The position numbers were made by a program, and so were the translations under genes. This document shows, piece after piece, positions 1 through 8,372 of a DNA stretch of 64,000 nt (positions are counted from its first letter, which is position 1; every line of letters starts with the position of its first letter). This DNA is from Bacteroidales bacterium. GTDB taxonomy: Bacteria; Bacteroidota; Bacteroidia; Bacteroidales; UBA3663. The notes under the pieces were generated by a model. The model saw only the letters and a list, made by a program, of their open reading frames with translations. It was not told where the DNA came from and did no database searches. Where the stretch lies: contig JAFZBE010000042.1 of assembly GCA_017561935.1 (NCBI GenBank), positions 93,071-157,070 on the forward strand. Direction: 5' to 3'.

Positions 1-1311
1 CATGCCCAGGCAGGTGTCAATGTAACCGCTTCGCACAACCCGAAGGAGTACAATGGCTATAAGGCATATTGGGATGATGGTGCACAGGTGCTCTTCCCTC
101 ACGACAAGGGCATCATCGATGAGGTCAACAAGATGACCATCGAGCAGGTGAAGTTTGAGCCAAATTACGATCTTATCAAGATCATCGGCGGCGAGATGGA
201 CGTTGACTATCTCCGCGCTGTCAAGGAGGCTATGGTCGATCAGGATGTCATCCTGCGTCAGAAGGACCTCAATATCGTCTATTCGCCGCTACACGGTGCA
301 GGCCGCGTCCTCATCCCTGCCGCCCTTCGTACCTGGGGCTTCCAGAACATCAACGTCGTACGTGAGCAGATGGTTATTGATGGAAACTTCCCAACCGTTG
401 TATCGCCCAATCCTGAGAATTCCGAGGCTATGACTCTTGGCATGAAGCTGGGTGACAAGATCAATGCCGACCTCGTTATCGCTTCCGATCCTGATGCCGA
501 CCGTCTTGCTATCGTTTGCCGCGACAACAAGGGTCAGTGGATGATCTTGAATGGCAACCAGACGGCTATGATGTTCTACTGGTATATCATTACCAACAAG
601 AAGAAACTCGGCCAGCTCAAGGGCAATGAGTTTATGGTGAAGACCATCGTGACTTCAGAGCTCATCAAGAAGATTGCCAACAGGAATGGAGTAGAGATCT
701 TCGACGACTTCACAGGCTTCAAGTGGATCGCATATCGTATCCGCATCAACGAGGGCAAGAAGAAATATATCGGTGGTGGCGAAGAGAGCTTCGGCTTCCT
801 GCCATTCGACAAGGTTCGTGATAAGGACTCTCCGGCATCGATTTGCCTCATCTGCGAAATTGCAGCCTGGGCTAAGGACAACGGTATGACTTTGTTCGAC
901 CTGCTCCTCAACATCTACAAGGACTATGGATTCCAGAAGGAGAAGGCTGTATCGGTAGTGAAGCCAGGCAAGTCGGGCGCTGATGAGATCAAGGCCATGA
1001 TGGACAACTTCCGCAACAATCCTCCGAAGGAGTTGGGCGGATCGCCAGTTGTTCTGACCAAGGACTTCAAGCTCCTAAAGCAGGTTGATTGCAAGACGGG
1101 TGCTGTTAGTGATATCGAGATGCCTGACACCAGCAATGTTCTTCAGTACTATACCGAGAATGGTGCCAAGGTGAGCGTTCGTCCTTCGGGCACTGAGCCA
1201 AAGATCAAGTTCTACTGCGAGGTTCCTGCCGAATTCGACGGCGATTATGTAAAGGCAAGTGCTGCTGCTGACGAAACGCTTGTGAAGATTTGCGCTTCTC
1301 TCGGCATTTAA
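1..1311 (+). CDS. Phosphoglucomutase/phosphomannomutase (alpha-D-phosphohexomutase), 3' part
   Basis: This is the C-terminal 436 residues of a cytoplasmic alpha-D-phosphohexomutase, which interconverts hexose 1- and 6-phosphates; the start lies before the window. The reading frame is open from base 1. It shows the phosphoserine loop TASHNP (window residues 9-14), the metal-binding DPDADR (163-168), the sugar-binding GEES (260-263) and the phosphate-binding RPSGTEPK (394-401), so all four active-site loops are present. The spacing resembles the long PGM2-like class common in Bacteroidota (about 580 residues), so roughly a quarter is missing. Exact sugar preference (glucose or mannose) cannot be read. 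A strong terminator follows. Confidence 0.95.
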   Translation, partial: HAQAGVNVTASHNPKEYNGYKAYWDDGAQVLFPHDKGIIDEVNKMTIEQVKFEPNYDLIKIIGGEMDVDYLRAVKEAMVDQDVILRQKDLNIVYSPLHGAGRVLIPAALRTWGFQNINVVREQMVIDGNFPTVVSPNPENSEAMTLGMKLGDKINADLVIASDPDADRLAIVCRDNKGQWMILNGNQTAMMFYWYIITNKKKLGQLKGNEFMVKTIVTSELIKKIANRNGVEIFDDFTGFKWIAYRIRINEGKKKYIGGGEESFGFLPFDKVRDKDSPASICLICEIAAWAKDNGMTLFDLLLNIYKDYGFQKEKAVSVVKPGKSGADEIKAMMDNFRNNPPKELGGSPVVLTKDFKLLKQVDCKTGAVSDIEMPDTSNVLQYYTENGAKVSVRPSGTEPKIKFYCEVPAEFDGDYVKASAAADETLVKICASLGI

Positions 1312-1332
1312 TCTGACTATTATCTATCCCTT

Positions 1333-1362
1333 GGGCGTCCCATTCCAATGGGGCGCCCTTTT
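1333..1362 (+). terminator. Rho-independent terminator after the phosphohexomutase gene
   Basis: A 12-bp stem (GGGCGTCCCATT pairing with AATGGGGCGCCC, one T-G wobble) with a very short loop is followed by TTTT. It lies 21 bp after the stop codon and argues that the next gene starts at 1369, not at the ATG inside the hairpin. Confidence 0.85.
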
Positions 1363-1368
1363 CACCTT

Positions 1369-1902
1369 ATGGAAAAGATAGGCATATTTTGTTCATCGTC
1401 CAATCGCTTGGACAAGGTATATTACGAAGAAGCCGACCGCTTGGGACGGTGGATAGGTGAACATGGCAAAACGTTGGTTTGTGGTGGTGCCAACTGTGGC
1501 CTGATGGAAACATTGGCCAAGGCTGTCCGTGCTTCGGGAGGACATGTGTTGGGAGTAATTCCTCAGATTCTGGTCGATAGGAACCGCGTGAGTTCATCGC
1601 TTGACGAGCAGATACTCACGCGCGACCTCAATGAACGCAAGGATGTCCTCATCAATCAGTCGGATATCATCCTGGCTCTTCCCGGCAGCGTCGGAACCCT
1701 TGATGAAGTTTTTACGGTGATGGCAGCCAACACCATCGGCATACACAACAAGAAAGTCGTCTTCTGGAACATCAATGGTTTTTGGGATGATCTTTTTGCG
1801 ATGTTCGAAGGCATGACCCGATGGAATGTAGTCAATAAGCCATGGTCGGAGATGCTGCAGAAAACCAATACCTTCGAAGAAATCATCGGTATTTTGGAAT
1901 AA
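1369..1902 (+). CDS. LOG family protein (cytokinin-activating phosphoribohydrolase-like)
   Basis: A 177-residue Rossmann-like protein of the LOG/TIGR00730 family (often mislabelled lysine decarboxylase). Family members hydrolyse nucleoside 5'-monophosphates to free base and ribose 5-phosphate. Visible signs are the N-terminal IGIFCSSS strand, CGGANCGLM, and the signature PGSVGTLDE near residues 104-112, where the usual second Gly of PGGxGTxxE is Ser. The ATG at 1369 is chosen because an upstream in-frame ATG (1348) sits inside the preceding terminator. The gene stands alone and the physiological substrate is unknown. Confidence 0.85.
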   Translation: MEKIGIFCSSSNRLDKVYYEEADRLGRWIGEHGKTLVCGGANCGLMETLAKAVRASGGHVLGVIPQILVDRNRVSSSLDEQILTRDLNERKDVLINQSDIILALPGSVGTLDEVFTVMAANTIGIHNKKVVFWNINGFWDDLFAMFEGMTRWNVVNKPWSEMLQKTNTFEEIIGILE

Positions 1903-1908
1903 TGAGCT

Positions 1909-2079
1909 TTACATGAAGTTGGCACAGGCCTTAGAGTCCTCTGTGATATTCCTTCCACTCACCGAACAACTTAGACTGCCATTCTGCTGATAGCGGCAGA
2001 AGTGGCAGTCTGTGCAATAACGGGTGTCCATGTAGAAGGGATCTTCAGGATTCATTTCCCGATAGAGTTCGTCGTCCAT
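1909..2079 (-). CDS. Small cysteine-rich protein, 56 aa, unknown function
   Basis: A complete short frame starting MDDELYREMNPEDPFY and ending KACANFM. It has five cysteines in the arrangement C-x2-C-x2-C-x9-C-x13-C (residues 22, 25, 28, 38, 52), which could bind a metal ion. There is no signal peptide, so it is probably cytoplasmic. It converges on the LOG gene, with only 6 bp between the stop codons. I do not recognise the family; the Cys pattern, acidic N-terminus and tight fit between genes are the reasons for calling it real. Confidence 0.55.
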   Translation of the reverse strand: MDDELYREMNPEDPFYMDTRYCTDCHFCRYQQNGSLSCSVSGRNITEDSKACANFM

Positions 2080-2099
2080 AATCAATATTTGTTTTATTT

Positions 2100-2166
2100 A
2101 CACGAATTACCGTTAATTGACATGAATTATTTGAAACAATTAATGAAAATTCGCGATAATTCGTGT
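2100..2166. repeat. Imperfect inverted repeat with nested arms
   Basis: Outer arms ACACGAATTACCG (2100-2112) and CGATAATTCGTGT (2154-2166) pair at 12 of 13 positions. Inner arms TTAATTG (2113-2119) and CAATTAA (2137-2143) continue the stem with a bulge. It fills the AT-rich gap between two minus-strand genes. It lacks a U-tract, so it is not a clear terminator. Confidence 0.6.
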
Positions 2167-2203
2167 TGAATAAAAAGCCTAAATAATTGTCGATTATTTT
2201 TGT

Positions 2204-2440
2204 TTAAATGGCCGGAACAACACACACCTTGTGATACTGCACATCGCCAAAGCCATAGACTTCAGTCTTGCTGTGATCTTTGGCGATGGCAACGATACGA
2301 CATCGCCGTCCCTCCACGTAGATGGGGGAGCCGACGCGTGGAGCTTCTTCCTGACGCAGCGAATAGATAAAGATGTCGAAGGGATCGTCATCCAAATCCT
2401 GCGGGTCACAAGGCTCGTAGATATTCCAGACGTGCGTCAT
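2204..2440 (-). CDS. Conserved-looking small protein, 78 aa, coupled to thioesterase
   Basis: This 78-residue frame begins MTHVWNIYEPCDPQDL, with an ATG overlapping the thioesterase stop codon (ATGA), the usual sign of translational coupling. The product is soluble, with an acidic first half (DLDDDPFDIFIYSL) and a beta-rich second half (SPIYVEGRRCRIVAI, EVYGFGDVQYHKVCVV). An alternative start at 2464 would add eight residues inside the thioesterase. I recognise no family; the overlap suggests a function near the thioesterase, but this is inference only. Confidence 0.6.
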   Translation of the reverse strand: MTHVWNIYEPCDPQDLDDDPFDIFIYSLRQEEAPRVGSPIYVEGRRCRIVAIAKDHSKTEVYGFGDVQYHKVCVVPAI

Positions 2441-3177
2441 GACATAAACAGTTTGCAGCGGCAAACGGGGATTTCCGTTACAGCTTGGCGTACCTCAACA
2501 GAGTAGGTCTCATCTTCATCCTTATCGACAAACAGATGCAACTTGTCACCACAATAGCTTTCGCTGACGTAGGCAATCTCAAAGCGATGTAAACGGTGTT
2601 GGCGCAGATAGTCGATGGAGAAGAGATCCATCACATGTTCGATATACCTGACACTGTTGACGTGCCCGTTGACATCGATGTCGCTGTAATGGGCCACGAA
2701 CGTCCCCGAAGGTTCCTTGGCTGTCACCTTGATGCGGCCGGGCTTCTCGATGGGGCATTCGCGCTCAGGATAGGCGTACGAGGAGATTAGCCCGTCGTAG
2801 AGGTGCTCAAGGTCCATGGGCTTGCGGCTCTCCATACCTATCATAGCCCATACCGTACGAGCGTAGCCAATGATTCGGCCATCGCAGTTGCGCAGGGCGA
2901 AGTTACGGTCGGTAAACAGACGATAGACGTTTTCTACCCACGTGTCAATCTCGAATTGCTCGTACTGGCGGGGCAGTTCCTCGAACTCAATAGCCATACG
3001 CGAGAGCACCCATGTATGATCCTCTTGGTTGAGGCGTGCCATACCGAATCCGCGAGCTGTGGCATGCTGTCCTGCGCAGTTGAGCAAATGATTCCCGAGC
3101 ACACCTAAAGTAATATGGCCGGAGAAGTCAGCATGAAATGGCTCGCAGACGTATTTGGTGGTAGCGACTTTTTCCAT
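2437..3177 (-). CDS. Acyl-ACP thioesterase (FatA-like, PF01643)
   Basis: A 246-residue cytoplasmic hot-dog-fold thioesterase that hydrolyses acyl-ACP to free fatty acid. The N-terminal hot dog carries the long-helix region around FSGHITLGVLGNHLLNCAGQHA. The C-terminal one has the signature DIDVNGHVNSVRYIEH (about residues 166-181), which supplies the Asn and His used by plant FatA/FatB-type enzymes. Full length for the bacterial family. It is the second gene of a minus-strand set: the lipoprotein gene ends 23 bp upstream, and a 78-aa gene overlaps its 3' end by 4 bp. Confidence 0.9.
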   Translation of the reverse strand: MEKVATTKYVCEPFHADFSGHITLGVLGNHLLNCAGQHATARGFGMARLNQEDHTWVLSRMAIEFEELPRQYEQFEIDTWVENVYRLFTDRNFALRNCDGRIIGYARTVWAMIGMESRKPMDLEHLYDGLISSYAYPERECPIEKPGRIKVTAKEPSGTFVAHYSDIDVNGHVNSVRYIEHVMDLFSIDYLRQHRLHRFEIAYVSESYCGDKLHLFVDKDEDETYSVEVRQAVTEIPVCRCKLFMS

Positions 3178-3200
3178 TGAACTATTTTGACGTATTGCCT

Positions 3201-3554
3201 TTATTTGAGCAAGCCGTCAACAATACCCTTGATGATACCAGCTCCCTGATTGATGTAGTTGGTGACTGAATTGACGACACTTTGAACCGAGCATTTCGCG
3301 AATTTGGAGACCAGGCGGCCCTTCAGTTCGCCATACTCGGCTGCCTGTTCGTTCGTTAGTTTGCGGACATCCATTCTGTCGTCGATGCGCCTGAAGTCCT
3401 CATAAGCGTCCTTCCAGTCTTCTACATCGTAATACTGGCCTTTGGCCTCTACCTCGTAAGTGAGCTTACGCATTTGGTTGAGACCTCTTCTCTCAGTGCT
3501 GCAGGATGCCAGTGTCAGCATCGCAACGATAAGGAATAGAAAAGTCTTTCTCAT
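3201..3554 (-). CDS. Small predicted lipoprotein, 117 aa
   Basis: The product begins MRKTFLFLIVAMLTLASCSTERR, a lipoprotein signal with lipobox LASC, so it should be anchored in the inner or outer membrane. The mature part (about 98 residues) is charged in its first half (DWKDAYEDFRRIDDRMD) and ends in an amphipathic stretch resembling a membrane-associated helix (INQGAGIIKGIVDGLL). Start chosen at 3554 because the lipobox signal begins there and a good promoter lies at 3585-3616; the frame stays open further upstream but only through the promoter. No family recognised. Confidence 0.75.
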   Translation of the reverse strand: MRKTFLFLIVAMLTLASCSTERRGLNQMRKLTYEVEAKGQYYDVEDWKDAYEDFRRIDDRMDVRKLTNEQAAEYGELKGRLVSKFAKCSVQSVVNSVTNYINQGAGIIKGIVDGLLK

Positions 3555-3584
3555 TTGAAGTGTATTTTTGTTTGAATGATGGGG

Positions 3585-3616
3585 CAAAGATACTAATTTA
3601 TTCAGATTGTGCCAAC
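3585..3616 (-). promoter_or_regulatory. Bacteroidota promoter for the lipoprotein-thioesterase genes
   Basis: On the minus strand a -7 element TATCTTTG (3585-3592) lies 20 bp from a -33 TTG (3613-3615), facing the lipoprotein gene 31 bp away. Confidence 0.75.
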
Positions 3617-3754
3617 ACTTTTGGCTCTTTTTTCCCTTTTTTGAGTATTTTTTGTTTTTGATTTGCCCAAACAATCATTTTCAAGGGGGAAATTGAGTGT
3701 TTTCTATCCATTTATTCGTTTAGTATTGCGATTATTTCTATGTCAATCGTGTCG

Positions 3755-4118
3755 GTCCAATTCACTAACGTAAATTGGACATTTCCAATCGCGTGCGTCC
3801 AATTCACAATCGTAAATTGGACGTTTCCAATCGCGCGCGTCCAATTCCCGATTGTAAAATGGACGTTTCCAATCGCGCGCGTCCAATTCCCGATCGTAAA
3901 TTGGACATTTCCAATCGTGCGCGTCCAATTCCCGATCGTAAATTGGACATTTCCAATCGCGTGCGTCCAATTCACAATCGTAAATTGGACATTTCCAATC
4001 GTGCGCGTCCAATTCCCGATCGTAAAATGGACATTTCCAATCGTGAGTGTCCAATTCCCGATCGTAAATTGGACGTTTCCAATCGTGAGTGTCCAATTCA
4101 CTAACGTAAATTGGACAT
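3755..4118. repeat. 42-bp tandem repeat array, 9 units, each with an internal inverted repeat
   Basis: Eight full units and one partial unit start exactly every 42 bp (3755, 3797, 3839, 3881, 3923, 3965, 4007, 4049, 4091). Each contains GTCCAATT and AATTGGAC (or AAATGGAC) separated by about 10 bases, so each unit can form a hairpin, followed by TTTCCAATCG and a variable GC-rich tetramer. The first and last units share the variant core CACTAACG; inner units carry CACAATCG or CCCGATCG. The period is a multiple of three and free of stops, so spurious frames run through on both strands. It lies between two outward-facing promoters. Confidence 0.95.
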
Positions 4119-4137
4119 GAGATTTTTCCACTTTTTC

Positions 4138-4168
4138 TTTGCCATATCGAGAAAAAGTTGTACCTTTG
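4138..4168 (+). promoter_or_regulatory. Bacteroidota promoter for the YfiH-type gene
   Basis: -33 TTTG (4138-4141), 19-bp spacer, -7 TACCTTTG (4161-4168), 19 bp before the ATG. Confidence 0.8.
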
Positions 4169-4187
4169 CACAAAAATGTAGCATAAC

Positions 4188-4910
4188 ATGATAAAGACAG
4201 AAAATGAGAGAGGAAGTATCTTGCAGTCACAGCTTCTCAATCAGCAAACGGGAATTGAGCATTTCTGTTCGACACGCGACTGTAAGAACCCAGGTCGAGG
4301 TATATGGATGCCACAGCAGGTGCATGGCACAACGATTGTGGTGGTCGATGCCAAAACGCCGATGGATATGAACCTGGAGCGACAACCTGTGGATGCTGAT
4401 GCCGTGATCACTCGTGAGAAAGGGATGTGGATTGGTGTGCATACCGCCGATTGCGTGCCGATATTGCTCTACGACACACAACAGATGATTGTTGCTGCCG
4501 TTCATGCCGGTTGGCGTGGAACAGTACAGCATATCGTGCGTTTGACATTGCAGAAGATGCATGATAAAATGGGAAGTGCGATGCCGGATGTGATGGCGAT
4601 GATCGGACCGAGTATCAGTCCTGAGGCATACGAGGTGGGTGAGGATGTCGCTGAAGCTTTTGTGAGCGCTGGACGAGGAGATTGTGTGCTGCGAGCTATC
4701 TGGGGACCTAATGGGAAACAACTGCTTTCAAAGCCGCATATCGACCTGTGGCAAAGCAATGTGATGGATATGATTGAAGCAGGAATCGATCTCCAACATA
4801 TAGATTGTACGCCTTGGTGTACATTCGAGCATTATAAAGAGATCTATTCAGCACGGAGAGAAGGAATTGGGACGGGAAGAATCGTTTCAGCCATCCGTTT
4901 GAAACGTTAA
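4188..4910 (+). CDS. YfiH/LACC1-family purine nucleoside phosphorylase (laccase domain protein)
   Basis: A 240-residue cytoplasmic protein of the Cu-oxidase_4/YfiH family. Members were once called polyphenol oxidases; the human homologue LACC1 and bacterial homologues act on purine nucleosides (phosphorylase and adenosine deaminase). The metal-site motifs are present: QQVHGTT, HTADCVPILL with the conserved Cys, and VHAGWRGT. The C-terminus has the family block around WCTFEHYKEIYSARREG. It is slightly short at the N-terminus compared with the 245-270 residues usual. The start is fixed by the promoter immediately upstream. Confidence 0.9.
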   Translation: MIKTENERGSILQSQLLNQQTGIEHFCSTRDCKNPGRGIWMPQQVHGTTIVVVDAKTPMDMNLERQPVDADAVITREKGMWIGVHTADCVPILLYDTQQMIVAAVHAGWRGTVQHIVRLTLQKMHDKMGSAMPDVMAMIGPSISPEAYEVGEDVAEAFVSAGRGDCVLRAIWGPNGKQLLSKPHIDLWQSNVMDMIEAGIDLQHIDCTPWCTFEHYKEIYSARREGIGTGRIVSAIRLKR

Positions 4911-5018
4911 ATTGCGTTTACAAAAAGAGTTGAATTGCAAAATAATGTACAAATATTTCGTTAAAATCCCTTTGAAACGTTAAATATTGCTATCGTCTCA
5001 AAAATAATGACAGAAAAA

Positions 5019-5051
5019 TTTGGGATGAATAGAAAAAAAGTCTTATCTTTG
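5019..5051 (+). promoter_or_regulatory. Promoter of candidate small RNA
   Basis: -33 TTTG (5019-5022), 21-bp spacer, -7 TATCTTTG (5044-5051). No open frame follows; transcription would start near 5056. Confidence 0.75.
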
Positions 5052-5055
5052 CACC

Positions 5056-5123
5056 GTGTTTTTCATGGTATTAGATTTAAGGTTAACGGAAGAAGGACGT
5101 CGTGAGATGGCCTTCTTTTTTTC
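5056..5123 (+). ncRNA. Candidate small RNA, Bacteroidales-1-like
   Basis: A transcript of about 65-70 nt is bounded by a strong promoter and a terminator hairpin (AGAAGG pairing with CCTTCT, then a T7 run ending near 5122). The body contains GTTTTTCATGGTATTAGATT followed by TAAGGTTAAC, a sequence I recall recurring in Bacteroidales intergenic regions. Promoter at a fixed distance plus terminator is how the Rfam Bacteroidales-1 motif is described; the assignment is from memory and needs a covariance-model search. It lies between convergent genes and points into the 3' end of the DUF5686 gene. Confidence 0.55.
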
Positions 5124-5151
5124 GTTTTGCCTGATAAGTAATTTTTTGTGA

Positions 5152-7362
5152 TTAGATGTGCCGACCGATTTCGATGCGCAGCTTGAAGCCGAAGTCATAG
5201 TATTTCGCATCCTTGAAGCCCACAAAGAATCCGACGTTCAGGTAATTGTTGTCGATGCCATAACCTAATTCGTGGAAGAGGCTGTGTCCTTCGGTCCATA
5301 ATGCGCCGAGGTAGATGCGCTCCTTGATGATAAAGCGCGAGAGCGGATGCAGCAAGTGGAGAATTCCAAATGGTGTCTCATGCATGATGTGTCCTTGTAT
5401 ATAGCTTGGGGAAGAGGCGTACCAGTAGTCATCGAGGAGGTGGAACGTTCCGCCAATGCGGTCGTCCTCCCATACGGTGGGATAATTGCTGCGCTTGAAG
5501 TAGCGGTAGTTGATGAAGTATTCGCCCTTCTGGTTGAAGAACTTGCCCATGCCGAAATGATAGGAGAGGAACCTGGTGCGCTCGAGCCTGATGTTTTGTT
5601 GTATGTCGAACTCCATCCTGCCGTAGTTGCCGTCGGTGCCAAATGCGCCGGGGATGGCCCGCGCAATCTCGAAGGCCATGGTCGGTGATGGGCTGTGGAC
5701 ATATTCCTTGTATCCGTCCTTATACCAGTAGTATTGTCGAGGTGTCCATTCGAGACGAATGTAGGGCGCAAAATCGGAATAATAGGTGTCGATGAGTTCG
5801 TCGAGACGCTCCTTCGAAATCTTTCTCATACCATGACGTACGGGATTGCGGTAAGTGAATAACGCACCCGTATGCAACATCAGTCCGTTTCGGATTTCAA
5901 TGCTATGCAACAAATCGAATTCGTAGCGTTTGTAGTACTCGATGCCGAGAGAATCGAAATTGATGTTCTTGGCATTCTGAGACTTCAGCGCTTCGTTGAC
6001 CGTGCGGATAAATTTATTGGAGAAGGTGGAATTGGTGCGATAGATTTCGAAAGTCCAGCGTCCACGCCTTTTGGGAGAATAGGTCCATTCGGAGAATAGG
6101 CGATAGCGAAGTTCCCGCAGACGGAAGGCATAGCCCAGTTCTCCGCGCATGAAGAGTTCGGTATCGTTTTTGAGGCGTTTGGTCCATCGCGCCCGTTCTC
6201 TGAAAGTAAAGCCATTGAATTTGTCATAACCCAGATAGGAAGGATCGAGTGGGCCATAGATGCGCAGACGGTTGTCTTCTGGACCGATACGTGTGCCATC
6301 GAACAACGTCTCGGAAAACTCCTCCAACCCACGGTAGATCTTCCGCTTCTTTCGGTGAGAAGTCGGTTTCGGACGAGTGGATTTGATCAGCGAATCGACA
6401 TGTGTGGGGATTGGTATGGGACGCAGCATGTCGAAATCCATTTCTTCGATTTTCTCCTCCCTATAGAACCGCGTCAGGTCGAGCGGGATATTGTTTTGGT
6501 CGATGCTGTCGAACGGAGTGAAATCCTTGTAATTATATGTGGTGCTGTAATTGTTCTGTGCGTGTGTGTTGAGGATATGGTAACGAATGCTCAATACGCT
6601 GTTGCTGGGTACAATGATATTGTCGTGCAACGAATCGGGGGCATAGTGAATGGTCGTCTGAAATTTTGCCCAGTTGATTCTGCCACTACATTTGAGGCCA
6701 AGGACATTGAGTGTCTTCTTGTCGATCAGCACATTACCGGTGAGGAGGGTGTGATGAAAATGCTTCGGCTTGAAACTTATGAGGCATAGATCCATCGTGT
6801 CGGGGTTGATTCCTGCTTCCCTCAATTGTGTGTATGTGCTGTCGTGGACGGAAAGTTGCTCGAATCGATAGCGCTTGAATCCTTGGTCATAGAAAGGAAG
6901 GACAAAAGAGCGGACGCTGCCGTAGTCGCCATGATGCTTGATGGCATAGGCGGGCAGCATGCCTTCGTAGAGACGTTCCATCACGTTACGGGCCTTCCGA
7001 TAGTCGTTGGATTTCAGCCCGACGGTGTTGAGATGCATGTCGCCAGGCCATTGATAGTGCACATGGCTCATGGCCTCGAAACCGAGGTCTTCGTACGTAT
7101 GAGCTTGGAAGGGTACCAGATGGGGGATCAGTCGGGCAACAAGGCCACGTCGGATGCAATGTGAGGTGCCGGTGGTGTATGTCCTGAGATCCAGGAAGCC
7201 TAATTCGAGGTCCTTTTGCTTGAGCGCTCTTTCTCCAAGACGCATCAGGAGGGTGTCGAATGCAGAGGCAGGTCTGTCGTTCGGCATAACGTATTGCGCC
7301 ATCGCTGTTGGGGCGGTGGCGATCAGATAGAGTAACGTTATGATGAGCGTGAAATGCCTCAT
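5152..7362 (-). CDS. DUF5686-family outer-membrane beta-barrel protein
   Basis: A 736-residue secreted protein with signal peptide [20 protein letters not shown] and a cleavage site near AMAQ. The second half is rich in alternating hydrophobic strands with aromatic girdles, typical of a beta-barrel. It carries the DUF5686 C-terminal pattern ([25 protein letters not shown], then [15 protein letters not shown]). Many family members carry an N-terminal carboxypeptidase-regulatory domain; none is apparent here. Function unknown, probably at the outer membrane. The ATG overlaps the rsgA stop by 4 bp, making frr-rsgA-DUF5686 a likely operon. Confidence 0.8.
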   Translation of the reverse strand: MRHFTLIITLLYLIATAPTAMAQYVMPNDRPASAFDTLLMRLGERALKQKDLELGFLDLRTYTTGTSHCIRRGLVARLIPHLVPFQAHTYEDLGFEAMSHVHYQWPGDMHLNTVGLKSNDYRKARNVMERLYEGMLPAYAIKHHGDYGSVRSFVLPFYDQGFKRYRFEQLSVHDSTYTQLREAGINPDTMDLCLISFKPKHFHHTLLTGNVLIDKKTLNVLGLKCSGRINWAKFQTTIHYAPDSLHDNIIVPSNSVLSIRYHILNTHAQNNYSTTYNYKDFTPFDSIDQNNIPLDLTRFYREEKIEEMDFDMLRPIPIPTHVDSLIKSTRPKPTSHRKKRKIYRGLEEFSETLFDGTRIGPEDNRLRIYGPLDPSYLGYDKFNGFTFRERARWTKRLKNDTELFMRGELGYAFRLRELRYRLFSEWTYSPKRRGRWTFEIYRTNSTFSNKFIRTVNEALKSQNAKNINFDSLGIEYYKRYEFDLLHSIEIRNGLMLHTGALFTYRNPVRHGMRKISKERLDELIDTYYSDFAPYIRLEWTPRQYYWYKDGYKEYVHSPSPTMAFEIARAIPGAFGTDGNYGRMEFDIQQNIRLERTRFLSYHFGMGKFFNQKGEYFINYRYFKRSNYPTVWEDDRIGGTFHLLDDYWYASSPSYIQGHIMHETPFGILHLLHPLSRFIIKERIYLGALWTEGHSLFHELGYGIDNNYLNVGFFVGFKDAKYYDFGFKLRIEIGRHI

Positions 7363-8351
7363 TCGCGATATTTGCCTTCATCCTCGTCCTCGAGGATACT
7401 CAGATAACTATCGTAACGCGATTGGCTGATGCGGTGTTCTTGAAGTGCCTTCAAGACAGCACAACCAGGTTCGTGAGTATGTGTACAATTGCCGAACCGG
7501 CATTCGGCTGATATACGGAATATTTCCGGGAAATAATGACCGACAGTCTCCTTTTCAAATTCGATGGTGCCGAAACCACGGATGCCAGGTGTATCGATGA
7601 GATAGGCACCATCGGTCATCTCATACATCTCCGAGAATGTGGTGGTGTGCATGCCCTGGTCGTGTGTGTCGCTTATTTCAGCAGTTTTGGCCTTGGCGTA
7701 AGGAACCAGGCAATTTAGCAGGGAAGACTTGCCCACACCACTGTTACCAGCCAACAGTGTGGTCTTTCCTTTGAGCAGATCACATAAATCGTCCAGACCT
7801 TCGCCGGTCTTCACAGAGATGAGATGCACGGGATAGCCTATATATCGGTAGAGGTAAGCCAGATTGTCGGCATACTGCTTTTCATCGTCGGTATAGATAT
7901 CCATCTTGTTGATGACGAGGACAGCAGGAACGCGATATGCCTCGGCTGTGGCAAGGAAACGATCGATGAAGGTAGTAGCTGTGGTAGGATGAGCTACCGT
8001 AAGGATGAGCATCACCTGATCGAGGTTGGAGGCCAGGATGTGGGCCTGCTTCGACAGGTTGCTCGACTTGCGGATGATGTAGTTGCGGCGTACTTCGATA
8101 CGATTGATGAATGCGAAACCTTCGCGATTCATCTCATAATTGACCACATCGCCCACAGCCACAGGGTTGGTGGTGCGGATGCCTTTGAGCCGGAAATTTC
8201 CCTTCACTTTGCAGGGCACCAGGCTGTCGGCAACGGGGTGGCCATCGTCGAAACCCGCTTGGGCAAAACGCAATGATTCTTCCCGAAGGCATTTGCCCTC
8301 GGGAAGAACCATATACCAGAATCCTGTGTTTCTGACGACGAGGCCTCTCAT
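7359..8351 (-). CDS. rsgA: Ribosome small-subunit-dependent GTPase A
   Basis: A 330-residue circularly permuted GTPase that helps 30S subunit maturation. Order of domains: OB fold (residues 1-85), then the permuted G domain with G4 NKMD (148-151), P-loop GNSGVGKSS (202-210) and G3 DTPG (253-256), then a C-terminal zinc finger ([14 protein letters not shown]). The Thr-rich G2 region (HTTTFSEM) is present. It follows frr by 21 bp, and both act on the ribosome. Full length. Confidence 0.97.
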   Translation of the reverse strand: MRGLVVRNTGFWYMVLPEGKCLREESLRFAQAGFDDGHPVADSLVPCKVKGNFRLKGIRTTNPVAVGDVVNYEMNREGFAFINRIEVRRNYIIRKSSNLSKQAHILASNLDQVMLILTVAHPTTATTFIDRFLATAEAYRVPAVLVINKMDIYTDDEKQYADNLAYLYRYIGYPVHLISVKTGEGLDDLCDLLKGKTTLLAGNSGVGKSSLLNCLVPYAKAKTAEISDTHDQGMHTTTFSEMYEMTDGAYLIDTPGIRGFGTIEFEKETVGHYFPEIFRISAECRFGNCTHTHEPGCAVLKALQEHRISQSRYDSYLSILEDEDEGKYRE

Positions 8352-8372
8352 CCTGTGGTCGAGAGATGTGCG

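Noticed and set aside
3755..4118. CRISPR array
   Set aside because: The whole 42-bp unit repeats with no unique spacers and no cas genes are nearby.
3740..4240. Open frames of 109-172 codons on both strands across the 42-bp array
   Set aside because: They come from a stop-free 42-bp repeat, exist in several frames on both strands, and lack initiation signals.
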